A stretch of DNA of 64,000 nucleotides. Source: Frondihabitans sp. PAMC 28766. GTDB lineage: Bacteria > Actinomycetota > Actinomycetes > Actinomycetales > Microbacteriaceae. Position numbers and translations under genes: made by a program. How positions within the stretch are numbered: position 1 is the stretch's first letter; each line of letters starts with the position of its first letter. Below are positions 1-8,865 of this stretch, in pieces. The stretch is taken from contig NZ_CP014513.1 in assembly GCF_001577365.1 (NCBI RefSeq), positions 3,224,001-3,288,000 of the forward strand, written 5' to 3'. Under the pieces are notes generated by a model. The model saw nothing but the letters and a program-made list of their open reading frames with translations, was not told where the DNA came from and did no database searches.

Positions 1-177
1 CGCGAGGAAGATGATGACGATGTCGCGGAGGAAGCGCCAGCCGCCGCCTTTCCGCGGTGCCTTCTCGTCACCCGAAGGCGTCTGCAGGCCCCGCCGCAGT
101 CGCCGCATCACGCCCGTGTCGTCGGCCGCTGTCTCGTCAGGCGCCGTCGCACCGTGCGATGCCGTGTCATCTGTCAT
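1..177 (-). CDS. lepB: Signal peptidase I, N-terminal part (runs off the window)
   Basis: Translation from the ATG at 177 gives an acidic cytoplasmic head (MTDDTASHGATAPDE), a basic stretch, then WRFLRDIVIIFLA, the beginning of a membrane helix. About 59 residues are visible; the catalytic Ser/Lys domain lies outside the window. The call rests on this N-terminal pattern and on position directly downstream of rplS on the same strand, where actinobacteria usually carry lepB. Signal peptidase I cleaves signal peptides from secreted proteins at the membrane. The purine-rich GGGGAG about 13 nt upstream is a rather distant ribosome binding site. No catalytic motif can be checked, so the call is probable rather than certain. 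Confidence 0.7.
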   Translation of the reverse strand, partial: MTDDTASHGATAPDETAADDTGVMRRLRRGLQTPSGDEKAPRKGGGWRFLRDIVIIFLA

Positions 178-252
178 GTTAATCACCGAACTCCCCGCTG
201 AATGATACTGGGCGGGGAGCTCGGTTCTTGCAGAAGCGCTGGGAGCGCCTGA

Positions 253-603
253 CTAGTTGTCGCGCTTCTCTTTGATCTTCGCCTTCTTGCCGCGGAGCTC
301 GCGAAGGTAGTACAGCTTGGCGCGACGCACGTCGCCGCGGCTGACCAGCTCGATGTGATCGATGACCGGGGAGTGCACGGGGAACGTGCGCTCGACGCCC
401 ACCTGGAAGCTCACCTTGCGGACGGTGAAGGTCTCGCGGACACTGTCGCCCTGGCGGCCGATGACGACGCCCTGGAACACCTGGACACGCGAGCGCGTGC
501 CTTCGATGATGTTCACGTGGACCTTGACGGTGTCGCCGGCGCGGAAGTCGGGGACATCGCTGCGAAGCGACGCGGCATCCAGACTGTCGAGGATGTGGCT
601 CAT
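253..603 (-). CDS. rplS: 50S ribosomal protein L19
   Basis: A 116-residue protein beginning [16 protein letters not shown] and ending [12 protein letters not shown], the normal length and full-length pattern for bacterial L19 (a motif such as [13 protein letters not shown], then [18 protein letters not shown]). L19 sits at the 30S-50S interface of the ribosome. An open frame continues upstream to 777, but the ATG at 603 gives the family's usual start. The gene lies just upstream of lepB, separated by 75 nt, and is divergent from map; the 200 nt between rplS and map must hold both promoters. Confidence 0.97.
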   Translation of the reverse strand: MSHILDSLDAASLRSDVPDFRAGDTVKVHVNIIEGTRSRVQVFQGVVIGRQGDSVRETFTVRKVSFQVGVERTFPVHSPVIDHIELVSRGDVRRAKLYYLRELRGKKAKIKEKRDN

Positions 604-709
604 GATGGTTCGCTCTCTGCAACCGCCACAGGTCGACCGCGGGTGTGAATGATGGGAAGGAAAGTCGTGCCTCGGAAGGGCCGACTCCCCTGTGGCAGAG
701 TCGTGCGCG

Positions 710-730
710 GGCACAAGCGTCCATTGTGCC
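710..730. other. Short inverted repeat in the rplS-map divergent region
   Basis: GGCACAA (710-716) and TTGTGCC (724-730) form a perfect 7-bp dyad with a 7-nt loop, about 107 nt upstream of the rplS start. It could be an operator or a hairpin in the rplS leader RNA. No function is established; nothing in the sequence separates these options. Confidence 0.3.
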
Positions 731-791
731 ATAGACGGGCTCTGATCGGCTACGCCCGTCGCCGTAAGAAGACGCACCGAGCCGGGCAGGC

Positions 792-797
792 CACAAT
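792..797 (+). promoter_or_regulatory. Candidate -10 element of map (leaderless)
   Basis: CACAAT ends 6 nt before the map ATG at 804, so transcription would begin at or next to the start codon. No Shine-Dalgarno sequence lies between, which fits a leaderless mRNA as seen for several other plus-strand genes here. Confidence 0.45.
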
Positions 798-803
798 GGT
801 CTC

Positions 804-1574
804 ATGATCGATCTGCGAACCCCGGCCGAGATCGAGGCGATGCGACCAGCCGGCCGCTTCGTCGCATCCGTCCTCGAAGCCACCCGCCACGCTGCCAACC
901 CCGGGGTCAACCTCCTCGAGATCGACGCCCTCGCGCACCGCATGATCACCGCGGCCGGCGCCGAGAGCTCGTACATCGACTACCACCCGTCGTTCGGGGC
1001 GAGGCCCTTCGGAAAGGTCATCTGCACCTCGGTCAACGACGCGGTCCTGCACGGTCTCCCCCACGACTACCGTCTCGCCAGGGGTGACCTGCTCACACTC
1101 GACTTCGCAGCGAAGCTCGACGGCTGGGTGTCCGACAGTGCGATCAGCTTCGTCGTCGGCGGCGATGAGACTCCGCAGGATTCCAAGCTCATCGCCACCT
1201 GCGAGCGGGCGCTCGAGGCGGGCATCTCGGCCGCTCAACCCGGCGGTCGGCTGGGCGACGTCTCGGCGGCCATCGGCGCCGTCGCGCACGAGGCCGGCTA
1301 CGGCGTCAACATGCAGTTCGGCGGCCACGGCGTCGGCACCGAGATGCATGGCGACCCTCACGTCGCGAACGACGGCCGCGCCGGTCGCGGGTTCCCGCTG
1401 AAGCCCGGGCTCGTCATCGCGATCGAGCCGTGGCTGATGGTGACGACCGACGAGATCTACACCGACAAGGACGGCTGGACGTTGCGGAGCGCCGATGGCA
1501 GCAGAGCGGCACACGTCGAGCACACCGTCGCCATCACGCCCGACGGGCCGCTCGTCCTCACCGCTCGCGGCTAG
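804..1574 (+). CDS. map: Methionine aminopeptidase, type I
   Basis: A 256-residue M24-family enzyme that removes the initiator methionine from nascent proteins in the cytoplasm. All metal ligands can be placed: Asp in LTLDFAAK, Asp in WVSDSAI, His in the GHGVG motif, Glu in IAIEPWLM and Glu in VEHTVAIT near the C terminus. The length is normal for a type I enzyme without an N-terminal zinc extension. The gene stands alone on the plus strand and converges on trmD with only 6 nt between the stops. The ATG lacks a ribosome binding site but follows a -10-like hexamer at the leaderless distance. Confidence 0.95.
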   Translation: MIDLRTPAEIEAMRPAGRFVASVLEATRHAANPGVNLLEIDALAHRMITAAGAESSYIDYHPSFGARPFGKVICTSVNDAVLHGLPHDYRLARGDLLTLDFAAKLDGWVSDSAISFVVGGDETPQDSKLIATCERALEAGISAAQPGGRLGDVSAAIGAVAHEAGYGVNMQFGGHGVGTEMHGDPHVANDGRAGRGFPLKPGLVIAIEPWLMVTTDEIYTDKDGWTLRSADGSRAAHVEHTVAITPDGPLVLTARG

Positions 1575-1580
1575 ACCGAA

Positions 1581-2306
1581 CTACGGCTGGTCGGGCAGGA
1601 GGTCCGGGCGGACACGACGCGTGCGCTCGACCTGCTGGTCGTGCCGCCACGCGGCGATCGCGCCGTGGTTGCCACCGAGCAGGATCGCAGGCACCTCGTG
1701 GCCGCGCCAGGCAGAAGGCTTCGTGTAGCTCGGGTATTCGAGCAGGCCGTCCTCGTGGCTCTCCTCGGTGAGGCTCTCGGGGTTGCCGACCATGCCCGGA
1801 ACGAGGCGCCCGACGGCTTCGATCATGGCGATCGCCGCGACTTCACCTCCGTTCAGCACGTAGTCGCCGAGGCTGATCTCGCGCACCTCGACACCGGGAC
1901 GCGTGGCGGCGTGGTCCATGACGCGCTGGTCGATGCCCTCATAGCGCCCGCACGCGAAGACCAGGTGATCGACCGTGGCGAGGTCTCGGGCCTCTTTCTG
2001 TGTGAAAGGTCGGCCGGCGGGCGACGGGACGATCACGACCGACGAGACACCAGGATCCTGCGGCTCGGTCTGATCGGCGACGGCCAGGATCGCGTCGAGC
2101 GCCTCGCCCCACGGCTCGGGTTTCATCACCATGCCGGCGCCGCCGCCGTACGGGGTGTCGTCGACGGTGCGGTGGCGGTCGTGGGTGTAGTCACGGAGGT
2201 CGTGGACTCGCACGTCGAGGAGGCCTGACTGGCGGGCCTTGCCCACGAGCGAGACGTCGAGCACCCCGAAGAACTCGGGGAAGATCGTGACGATGTCGAT
2301 GCGCAT
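1581..2306 (-). CDS. trmD: tRNA (guanine-N1)-methyltransferase
   Basis: A 241-residue SPOUT-class methyltransferase that makes m1G37 in tRNAs reading CNN codons and prevents +1 frameshifting. Recognisable features are the start [13 protein letters not shown], the SAM-binding knot with GRYEGIDQR, and the stretch [19 protein letters not shown]. The gene is the last of the rpsP-khpA-rimM-trmD run on the minus strand, starting 9 nt after the rimM stop, which is the classic arrangement. It converges with map. Confidence 0.96.
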   Translation of the reverse strand: MRIDIVTIFPEFFGVLDVSLVGKARQSGLLDVRVHDLRDYTHDRHRTVDDTPYGGGAGMVMKPEPWGEALDAILAVADQTEPQDPGVSSVVIVPSPAGRPFTQKEARDLATVDHLVFACGRYEGIDQRVMDHAATRPGVEVREISLGDYVLNGGEVAAIAMIEAVGRLVPGMVGNPESLTEESHEDGLLEYPSYTKPSAWRGHEVPAILLGGNHGAIAAWRHDQQVERTRRVRPDLLPDQP

Positions 2307-2315
2307 CGCTCAGGC

Positions 2316-2921
2316 CTACTCGGTCGGATCGGCCGGTGTGGGCTTGGCCGGTGCCGGCTCGACGGGAGTCGACTCGTCGTCGGGGATCTCTTCGAAGAGC
2401 CCTGTCGGAGGCGTGACCGTGACGATGCCGGCGGCGAGGTCGACGCTCGGGACGATGGCGTTCACGAACGGCACGAGGACTTCGCCCGAGGTCGTGCCGA
2501 CGGCGAGGAGATCCTGGGTCGGAAGGTGATCGACGCGCGAGATCGTGCCGACCTCGACGCCGTCGCGGACGACGCGGAGCCCGACCAGCTGGTGGTCGAA
2601 CCAGGCGTCGGGCTCGTCCGAGACCTCGATGCCTTCGTGTTCGACCCAGAGGATCGCCTTGACGAGGGTCTCGGCGGTGGTGCGGTCGTCGACGCCGGTG
2701 AAGAAGCCGACCGGGTGCGAGTTGTACCAGCGCAGCTCTGCCAGCTCGAGGATCTTGCCGTGCCACGGCGACTCGTCGGGCACCTGGAGGGAGAAGACGG
2801 CCCCGGGCACGAAGCGCTTTTCGGGGGCGTCGGTGAAGAGCTCGAGCTTGAGAGCGCCCTTCAGCCCGTGAGCTTTGGTGAGACGGCCGACCCGGAGGCG
2901 GGTGCGCTCGTCGTCAGGCAT
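2316..2921 (-). CDS. rimM: Ribosome maturation factor RimM
   Basis: About 201 residues: an N-terminal RimM barrel starting at LRVGRLTKAHGLKGALKLEL, then a PRC-barrel domain with DHLPTQDLLAV and VLVPFVNAIVPSVDL, and a Pro/Glu-rich tail. RimM binds S19 and assists maturation of the 30S head. I chose the ATG at 2921 (MPDDERTRLRV). A GTG at 2936, four bases after the khpA stop, is an equally possible start, and neither has a strong ribosome binding site. The frame stays open into khpA, but that extension has no similarity to the family. Confidence 0.94.
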   Translation of the reverse strand: MPDDERTRLRVGRLTKAHGLKGALKLELFTDAPEKRFVPGAVFSLQVPDESPWHGKILELAELRWYNSHPVGFFTGVDDRTTAETLVKAILWVEHEGIEVSDEPDAWFDHQLVGLRVVRDGVEVGTISRVDHLPTQDLLAVGTTSGEVLVPFVNAIVPSVDLAAGIVTVTPPTGLFEEIPDDESTPVEPAPAKPTPADPTE

Positions 2922-2940
2922 GCGTCGGTCGGTCACCGAA

Positions 2941-3177
2941 TCAGAAATCGGTGTCGACGACGTCGACCCGCACGCGCTTGCCGTCGGCGAGAGCCGTGAC
3001 GAGGGTGCGGAGCGCCTTGGCAGTGCGCCCGGCGCGCCCGATGACGCGCCCGAGGTCTTCGGGGTGGACACGAACCTCGAGCACGTCGCCGCGCGGGGAG
3101 GTCTTCGAGACCACCTGCACCTCGTCCGGGTGATCGACGATCCCCCGGACGAGGTGTTCGAGTGCAGGTGCGAGCAC
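2941..3177 (-). CDS. khpA: KH-domain RNA-binding protein KhpA
   Basis: A 78-residue single KH domain. The GxxG RNA-contact loop is GRAG in VIGRAGRTAKALRTL. In other bacteria KhpA pairs with KhpB and influences RNA metabolism and cell elongation. It sits between rpsP and rimM with only a few bases between genes, the conserved actinobacterial and firmicute position. Confidence 0.92.
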   Translation of the reverse strand: MLAPALEHLVRGIVDHPDEVQVVSKTSPRGDVLEVRVHPEDLGRVIGRAGRTAKALRTLVTALADGKRVRVDVVDTDF

Positions 3178-3180
3178 TGA

Positions 3181-3612
3181 CTACGCCTCGGTGCTGTCGG
3201 CCGGCTCGGTGGCGGCGTCGGCGGGAGCCTCAGGAGCGGCCGCAGTCTTGGCCGCTGGCTTCTCGCTCTTGGGAACGAGGACGGGCTTCTTCTTCTCGTC
3301 GGCGACGAAGGCCGCTTTCGGGGCCTTGGTCTTGACAGTACTGACGGCGTCTTTGTCGCCCTTGAAGCGACCCCAGTCGCCCGTCAGCTTGAGCAGCGCC
3401 GCGACCTGCTCGGTCGGCTGTGCGCCCACGCCGAGCCAGTACTGCGCACGCTCGGAGTCGACCTCGATCAGCGACGGCTCTTCGGTGGGGTGGTACTTGC
3501 CGATCTCTTCGATGACACGACCGTCGCGCTTGGTGCGCGCGTCGGCGACGACGATGCGGTAATACGGTGCGCGAATCTTTCCGAGTCGCTTGAGACGGAT
3601 CTTGACAGCCAC
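3181..3612 (-). CDS. rpsP: 30S ribosomal protein S16
   Basis: A 143-residue protein. The first 80 or so residues are the S16 domain (start [12 protein letters not shown] from a GTG, then [18 protein letters not shown]). The remainder is an Ala/Lys/Glu-rich tail common in actinobacterial S16. The GTG at 3612 has AGGAGAA just upstream. It is the first gene of the rpsP-khpA-rimM-trmD operon, so the promoter should be within 3613-3742. Confidence 0.96.
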   Translation of the reverse strand: MAVKIRLKRLGKIRAPYYRIVVADARTKRDGRVIEEIGKYHPTEEPSLIEVDSERAQYWLGVGAQPTEQVAALLKLTGDWGRFKGDKDAVSTVKTKAPKAAFVADEKKKPVLVPKSEKPAAKTAAAPEAPADAATEPADSTEA

Positions 3613-3742
3613 AATTCTCCTGTGTGCATTGTTTCGGTGCGAGTTGCTAGCCGTGAGCGTGGGGGCACACTCGGCTCGAAAGCTCTGATGGGGTCATGCT
3701 GATCACCTGATTAGAGGGTCGGGTGGTCGCAGACTCGACCTC

Positions 3743-4206
3743 TCATTGTGTCAGACCCGCCCCGTTCTGGCTAATCCCCCGCGCCAGGGGTTTGCCCGTG
3801 TCGGGATCGAACCCGTGCTCGATCATGATCCTCGCGATGTCCTCCTCAGCGGTCGGGCCACGCCGGGCTCGACGCGGCGCGGGCCACCGGTCGTCTTCGA
3901 TGTCGCTGGGCGCGAAGTAACCGGCTCCGCGTCGCTCGTTCCAGCGCTGCCGGAGCTCGGCGACGCTCTCTTCCAGACGACCGATGGCACCGTCGTCCAG
4001 CCGGTAGTACCTCTCGTTCCAGTCGCGCCGGACTCTGACGAACCCGCTGGCGTGAAGGATTTTGAGATGCCGGGTCACGGCCGGCCACCCGATGCCGTAG
4101 TTGCACTGCACCATCTCGGCGATCTCGCGCACCGGCGCTTCCCACTCGGCGAGCAGATCGAAGAGGTAGCGACGACCGGGTGGGCCATCACCTGCCAGGG
4201 GTTCAT
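3743..4206 (-). pseudogene. ArsR-type winged-helix regulator, frame broken near 4174
   Basis: Two frames together encode an ArsR-like DNA-binding protein of about 154 residues: MNPWQVMAHP in the first frame, then RRYLFDLLAEWEAPVREI, VTRHLKILHASGFV (recognition helix) and YYRLDDGAI in the second. One base is missing between codons for HP and RRY, near 4174-4180. The C-terminal 80 residues (GYFAPSDIEDDRW onward) match nothing I recognise. Such regulators often respond to a metal or small ligand and control adjacent genes, but no partner gene is attached here. The frame break resembles the others in this window and is probably a sequence error. Confidence 0.65.
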
Positions 4207-4362
4207 CTGAGGGTTTCCGTCCGGTGCCATGCTGCCAGCGTCGTCGCTCGAGAAGAGGTGACCCCGCTTGTCCACAGGCCGGGGTCGGCTGGCGCCGTCA
4301 CAGGTGCCCTGTGGAGGACAGGAGCGCCTTGGCCGGCGCACGTGGCCACGGGCTCGACCTCG

Positions 4363-4386
4363 GACCCCGACCCCGACCCCGACCCC
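4363..4386. repeat. GACCCC hexamer tandem, four copies
   Basis: Four perfect head-to-tail copies of GACCCC, directly left of the palindromic element. A simple-sequence tract that may vary in length; no function is evident. Confidence 0.8.
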
Positions 4387-4396
4387 GAAGACAGGT

Positions 4397-4624
4397 GTAT
4401 CGCTTTTTTGGACTTACAAGTCGGCCTGAATTCAGGATCGGTCGGGCGGCATCGACTTCGCGAACTGAATTCAGGCCGACCTGCGCCGGCGGGAAGTGGA
4501 CGGGACTGAATTCAGCCGCACGTTCGTTTCGCGGCCGCCGTGCGACTGAATTCAGGACCACCTTGGGCAGCGCGGCAACCCGGCACTGAGTTCGGGCAGA
4601 CCTGTAAGTCAGAAAAAGCAATAC
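4397..4624. repeat. Inverted-repeat element with five palindromes on a 40-bp period
   Basis: The ends are inverted repeats of about 40 bp with roughly 33 matches (left begins GTATCGCTTTTTTGGACTTA; the right end read backwards begins GTATTGCTTTTTCTGACTTA). Inside, the 10-bp palindrome CTGAATTCAG occurs at 4426, 4465, 4506 and 4546, and a decayed copy CTGAGTTCGG at 4586, giving spacings of 39, 41, 40 and 40 bp. Downstream flanks of several copies share GGCCGACCTG. The AT-rich tips and palindromes contrast with the GC-rich surroundings. It has no open reading frame. It could be a miniature mobile element, a multi-site operator or a structured RNA. Confidence 0.75.
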
Positions 4625-4688
4625 CGCTTCCCGGGAGGTCGGCGCGGGCTGTTTGCCCGGACTCCGCCAGGCGTGGCCAGGCCCGGAG

Positions 4689-6814
4689 TCAGGGGGCGAC
4701 GCGGCGGGCGGCCTCGAGGCCCTCGGACATGGCGCGGACGGCGTCGACGGCGCGAGCGTCGAGGGCGCCGCCGATGAGCGTGTGCGGCGTGCCGGCGGAG
4801 GCGAGGGCCGCGGCGAGCGACGCCACAGGCTCTTGGCCGGCGCAGACGATGACCGTGTCGGCGGGAATCGACGAGACGACCCCCTCCGGCGAGACGACCT
4901 CGAGCACGCCCGGGCGAACGGCCTGGTACGAGACGTGGTCGACGAAGTTCACGCCGGCGGCGCGGAGGCGGGCCACGGCGACCCAGCGCGAGGAGGCGCC
5001 GACACCGCTGCCGAACTTGCCCGAGCGGCTGATCAGGGTGACCTGGGAGCCCGGGCGAACCGGGTGCGGTCGGGTTGCGTCTCGGCGCTGCTGAAGCGAC
5101 GCCCCGAACACGGCGTCGGTCGGCAAGTCGTACGAGCTGACGAACTCCGCGGCGCGCTCGGCCTCGTGGCCCGACTCGACGAGGTAAGCGGCTGTGTCGA
5201 CGCCGATGCCGCCGGCGCCGATGAGGGCGACGGTGCCCGCCGGGACACCCTCGCGGAGGGCACGTTCGTACGTGACGACATGCGGCAGATCGATGCCGGG
5301 GATGTCGAGAGTACGCGGCCGGACGCCGGTGGCGACGATCACGTGGTCGAAATCGACGAGATCCTGTGCCCCTACGACTCGGCCGGTGACGACGGTCGCG
5401 CCCAGGCGCAGCAGCTCGTCGTGCATCGCGAGAACGGGGCCTGCGTAGTCTTCCTTGCCGGGGATCGAAGCGGCGAGGTCGAACTGGCCGCCCAGCGACG
5501 AGCGGGCCTCGAAAACGGTGACGGCGTTGCCCCGGCGGGCGAGATCGACAGCGGCAGAGAGGCCTGCGGGGCCGGCCCCGACGACGGCGACGCGCAGGAT
5601 GCGACGGCTCGGCATGACCGGGAACTCCAGCTCGCGTGCCGCCCGCGGGTTCACGAGGCACGAGACCGGCTTGCCGAAGATCGACCGGTCGATGCAGGCC
5701 TGGTTGCAGCCGATGCACGTCGTGACCCGGTCGAAGTGCCCGGCGGTGCTCTTGGCGACGATGGCGGGGTCGGCGAGGAACGGCCGCGCCAGTGCCACGG
5801 CGTCGACGGCGCCGCGAGCCAGGACGTCCTCGACGTCGCGGAGATCCGTCATCCTGTTGCTCGCGATGACGGCTACCGCCGGTCGGGACGAGGCTCGCAC
5901 GACTCCCGCGATGCGCTCGGCGTAGGGCACCCAGACCGCGTGCGGCACGGCGGCCTGCACGGTGGGCACCCGAGATTCGTGCCAGCCGACGCCGACGCTG
6001 ATGCCGTCCACCCCGGCGTCGACCAGCGCGAGCACGAGAGCGTCGACATCGCCGGCAGTCGACGAATCGGGCATGAGGTCGTCGCCCGAGACTCGGAAGC
6101 CGACCGGGAACGACGGCCCGACAGCGCTCCGGACCGCCTCGAGCACGGCGATCGGGAACCGGCGTCGGCGCACGGCGTCGCCACCCCACTCGTCGTCTCG
6201 CAGGTTGGTGAGCGGAGAGCAGAACTGGTTGACGAGGTAGCCCTCGGACGCCATCACCTCGACAGCATCGAAGCCCAGTTCTTGAGCCCGGCGGGCGGCC
6301 GCCGCGTAGTCGGCGATCGTTCGACGCACTCCGGCGTCGTCGAGACTCACGGGCACCGCCCCCGCGCGGCCCGCCATGGCACGGCCGACGGCGCGACCGC
6401 ATACTCATCCGCGCCGTCACGCCGAGTCAGGCCCGACGTCAGCGCGTAGCGACCGGCATGGAAGAGCTGCGCCGAGAGCGCTCCCCCGGCCTCGTGCACG
6501 GCGGCCGCGGCTCGCGCGAATCGTGTATCGGCAGCAGGATCACCCAGCACGGCGTAGTCGGCGCCACCGCGACCCTCGGAGTTGACCGCGAGCCCACCGG
6601 TGATGACGAGAGCAGCACCACCCTCGACGCGCTCCTGGTAGAAACGCGCCAGTGCGGCACCGCCGTCGTCACGGACCTCGAGGCCCGTATGCATGCTCCC
6701 GAGCACGACACGGTGCGGCAGACGCAGCGAGCCCAGCGACCACGGCGTCTGCGTGAGCGCCAGCAGGTCAGAGCCGGGGGCCACCGAGCACCGGGCCGGC
6801 CACTGCTGCGTCAC
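4689..6814 (-). pseudogene. FadH-type 2,4-dienoyl-CoA reductase-like flavoenzyme, frame broken at 6359-6363
   Basis: Two frames join into an enzyme of about 700 residues. Order: Old-Yellow-Enzyme TIM barrel (VVLGSMHTGLE and VEVMASEGYLVNQF, both typical of FadH); iron-sulfur cluster cysteines in CIGCNQAC followed by a fourth in VSCLVNP; FAD-binding VVGAGPAGLSAA; and a second nucleotide-binding GAGGIGVD. One G is missing from a G run at 6359-6363 (WRAARG must continue as AVPVSLDD). The start is uncertain: ATG at 6814 overlaps the upstream SDR by 47 nt, GTG at 6784 by 17. As last gene of the operon with the ligase fusion, acyl-CoA dehydrogenase and ChcA-like SDR it matches AnsM/PlmM of the cyclohexanecarboxyl-CoA pathway, reducing a ring double bond. 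Confidence 0.8.
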
Positions 6815-7628
6815 CCAGCACGGCGTCGCGCAGGGGGCTCGTCGTGTCGGCCCAGAACGGCGGGGCGATGACGGTCAGACCACCGTCGACCGAGATCACC
6901 TGGCCGGTGATGTAGCCGGCCTTCTCGGAGAGCAGGAAGTCGACGGCGTCGGCCACCTCGTCGGCAGTGCCCTTGCGCTGCAGCGGGATCTTCGAGATGA
7001 CCGACTCCATCGGCGCCATGCCGGGCACCGAGTTGTAGAAGTAGTCGAGCGAGTCGGTGTCGATGAGGCCGCCGTTGACAGCGTTGACCGTGATGCCTCG
7101 CGGGCCGAACTCGGTCGCCATGAACTTGACGTAGGCCTCGTTCGCCGCCTTGGCCGCACCGAGCGAGGCGTAGGTCGGGAACGCGCGCAGCGAGCCGTAG
7201 CTGGTGATCGCCACGATCCTGCCGCCGTTCGGCATGATCGCGGCCGCCGCCTGCGCACCCAGCACGAACGAGCGGATGTTGGTCGCGTAGTTGCGGTCGA
7301 GGTGGTGCAGCTTGAGCTCGGAGACCGGCTTGAAGGCCGATGCCGCCGCCGAGGCGATGAACATGTCGAGCTTGCCGTAGGTCTGCTTGACGACCTCGAA
7401 CACGGCGTCGATCGACTTCGGCTGTTCGACGTCGAGCTGCACCGTGATGCCGTCGGCCCCGAGCGCACGGATCTCGGCGAGGGTGCCCTCAGCCATCTCG
7501 GCGTTGTTCTTGTAAGTGACGACGACGTCGACGCCCCGGCTCGCCAACTTGAGGGCGAGCACCTTGCCGATGCCGCGCGAGGCGCCAGTGATCAGGGCGA
7601 CAGGACGGGAGGATGTTTCGGAAGCCAA
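6768..7628 (-). CDS. chcA: ChcA-like enoyl-CoA reductase (SDR family)
   Basis: A 286-residue short-chain dehydrogenase. NAD(P)-binding TGASRGIG is at residues 14-21 and the active site is Ser143, Tyr153 and Lys160. The Tyr-x6-Lys spacing (YASLGAAK) differs from the usual Tyr-x3-Lys and is the signature of FabL-type enoyl reductases. That supports reduction of a CoA- or ACP-linked double bond rather than a ketone. The TTG start at 7628 is preceded by AGAAAGG; an upstream ATG at 7757 would overlap the acyl-CoA dehydrogenase. By context it is the 1-cyclohexenylcarbonyl-CoA reductase of the cyclohexanecarboxyl-CoA pathway. That specificity is inferred from neighbours, not visible in the protein. 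Confidence 0.75.
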   Translation of the reverse strand: MASETSSRPVALITGASRGIGKVLALKLASRGVDVVVTYKNNAEMAEGTLAEIRALGADGITVQLDVEQPKSIDAVFEVVKQTYGKLDMFIASAAASAFKPVSELKLHHLDRNYATNIRSFVLGAQAAAAIMPNGGRIVAITSYGSLRAFPTYASLGAAKAANEAYVKFMATEFGPRGITVNAVNGGLIDTDSLDYFYNSVPGMAPMESVISKIPLQRKGTADEVADAVDFLLSEKAGYITGQVISVDGGLTVIAPPFWADTTSPLRDAVLGDAAVAGPVLGGPRL

Positions 7629-7634
7629 CGGGGG

Positions 7635-7641
7635 CCTTTCT
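7635..7641 (-). promoter_or_regulatory. Ribosome binding site fixing the chcA TTG start
   Basis: AGAAAGG on the minus strand lies 6 nt before the TTG at 7628. It decides for this start over the longer frame that would run into the upstream gene. Confidence 0.6.
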
Positions 7642-7662
7642 GAAGAGATGAAATAATTGGAT

Positions 7663-8865
7663 CTAGTAGTCGACGGCACCCGTGACGACGGCGCGGCCGA
7701 CGACGAGCTTCTGGATCTCGTTGGTGCCCTCTTCGAAGCGCTGCGCGCGAGCGTCACGGTAGACGCGCTCGATCTTGTTGCGCTTCCAGTAGCCCTGGCC
7801 GCCGTGGACCTGGAGAGCCTTGTCTGTGACGCGCGCGAGCATGTCGACCGCGATCATCTTCGAGGCGCTCGAGAGCACACCGGCGTCGGCGCGGTCCTCT
7901 TCGTAAGCCTTCGCGGCCTCGATGACGAGGGCACGTGCAGCGGCGATGTCGGCATAGTTCTCGGCCAGGTAGAACTGGATCGCCTGGCGGCTGGAGAGCT
8001 TCTTGCCGAAGGTCTCGCGCTTGTTGGCGTACTCGACGGCGAGCTGCTGCGCACGCTCGGCCAGGCCGACAGCGCTCATGGCCACCGACACGCGGCTCGG
8101 CAGAAGGAAGCCGCCGAGGGCGACCTTGAGGCCGTCACCCTGCTCGCCGAGCAGAGCAGAATTCGGCACGGGCGTCTCGGTGAAGCGCAGGATCGCGTGG
8201 TCGGTGCCGCGGACGCCCATGGTCTCGGAGTCGTCGATCACCTCGGCTCCCGGCAGACCCGTGTTCGGCATGAGGAAGGCGACGAAGCCCTCTTTGTCTG
8301 TGGAACCCTCGATGCGGGCTGCGATCAGCCAGTAGTCGCACTTCACGCCGAACGTGATGAGGTGCTTCTCGCCGTTGAGGTACCAGGTGTCACCCTCGAG
8401 GCGGGCCGTGGTGCGGAGATCCTGACCCGTGCCGGCCGTGGCCTCGGTGAGCGTGAACGCGACCAGCTTGGTGCCGGCGATGGAGGGTTTGACGATCTCG
8501 TCCATCTGAGCAGGGGTCGCGAAAGGCACCATGGCGCGCCAGGTGCCGTTGATCACGTGGACGAGCATGCGGATCGACGCGTGCGAGCGCGACACGATCT
8601 CCATGAGCTCGAGGTAGCGCGAGAACGGAATGCCGCGGCCGCCGAGCTCGACGGGCGCCGCGAGGCTGAGGTAGCCGCGGTCACGGAGCTCCGGCAGAAG
8701 GCCGTCGGGCACCTGACCGGTGGCCTCGATCTCGTCGGCGTACGCCTCGCCGGGGCCTTCGACCCAGGCGGTGACGTCGGCCTTGATCGCCTGGAAAGCT
8801 TCTTCTGAAATCCGAGCTTCGCCGTCGAGGCCGGATACGGCGGGTGCAGCGGTCGTGGTGGTCAT
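7663..8865 (-). CDS. Acyl-CoA dehydrogenase of the cyclohexanecarboxyl-CoA operon
   Basis: A 400-residue FAD-dependent acyl-CoA dehydrogenase with the three canonical domains. Visible motifs are AFTLTEATAGTG (FAD and substrate contact), the C-terminal QVHGGQGYWKRNKIERVYRD and FEEGTNEIQ. The last holds the Glu that acts as catalytic base in this family, so it looks active. Its ATG overlaps the stop of the upstream fusion gene by four bases (ATGA), indicating translational coupling, and the SDR follows after 34 nt. It corresponds to AnsL/PlmL, the acyl-CoA dehydrogenase homologue in cyclohexanecarboxyl-CoA cassettes. The exact ring oxidation or elimination it performs is inferred. Confidence 0.88.
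   Translation of the reverse strand: MTTTTAAPAVSGLDGEARISEEAFQAIKADVTAWVEGPGEAYADEIEATGQVPDGLLPELRDRGYLSLAAPVELGGRGIPFSRYLELMEIVSRSHASIRMLVHVINGTWRAMVPFATPAQMDEIVKPSIAGTKLVAFTLTEATAGTGQDLRTTARLEGDTWYLNGEKHLITFGVKCDYWLIAARIEGSTDKEGFVAFLMPNTGLPGAEVIDDSETMGVRGTDHAILRFTETPVPNSALLGEQGDGLKVALGGFLLPSRVSVAMSAVGLAERAQQLAVEYANKRETFGKKLSSRQAIQFYLAENYADIAAARALVIEAAKAYEEDRADAGVLSSASKMIAVDMLARVTDKALQVHGGQGYWKRNKIERVYRDARAQRFEEGTNEIQKLVVGRAVVTGAVDY

Larger units (their letters stand above)
4207..4688. other. 482-bp non-coding interval with repeats
   Basis: No credible coding frame. It holds a dyad TCCACAGG (4271-4278)/CCTGTGGA (4308-4315) overlapping a DnaA-box-like TTGTCCACA (4268-4276), a fourfold GACCCC tandem (4363-4386), and the palindromic element at 4397-4624 described separately. 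Confidence 0.7.

Noticed and set aside
4426-4595. CRISPR-like spacing of CTGAATTCAG repeats
   Set aside because: The repeat is only 10 bp, the intervening sequence is partly conserved between units, there is no leader and no cas gene in the window.
6359-6363. Phase variation through a G run in the FadH-like gene
   Set aside because: The run is short and the same one-base deficit is seen in many unrelated housekeeping genes, so sequence error is simpler.
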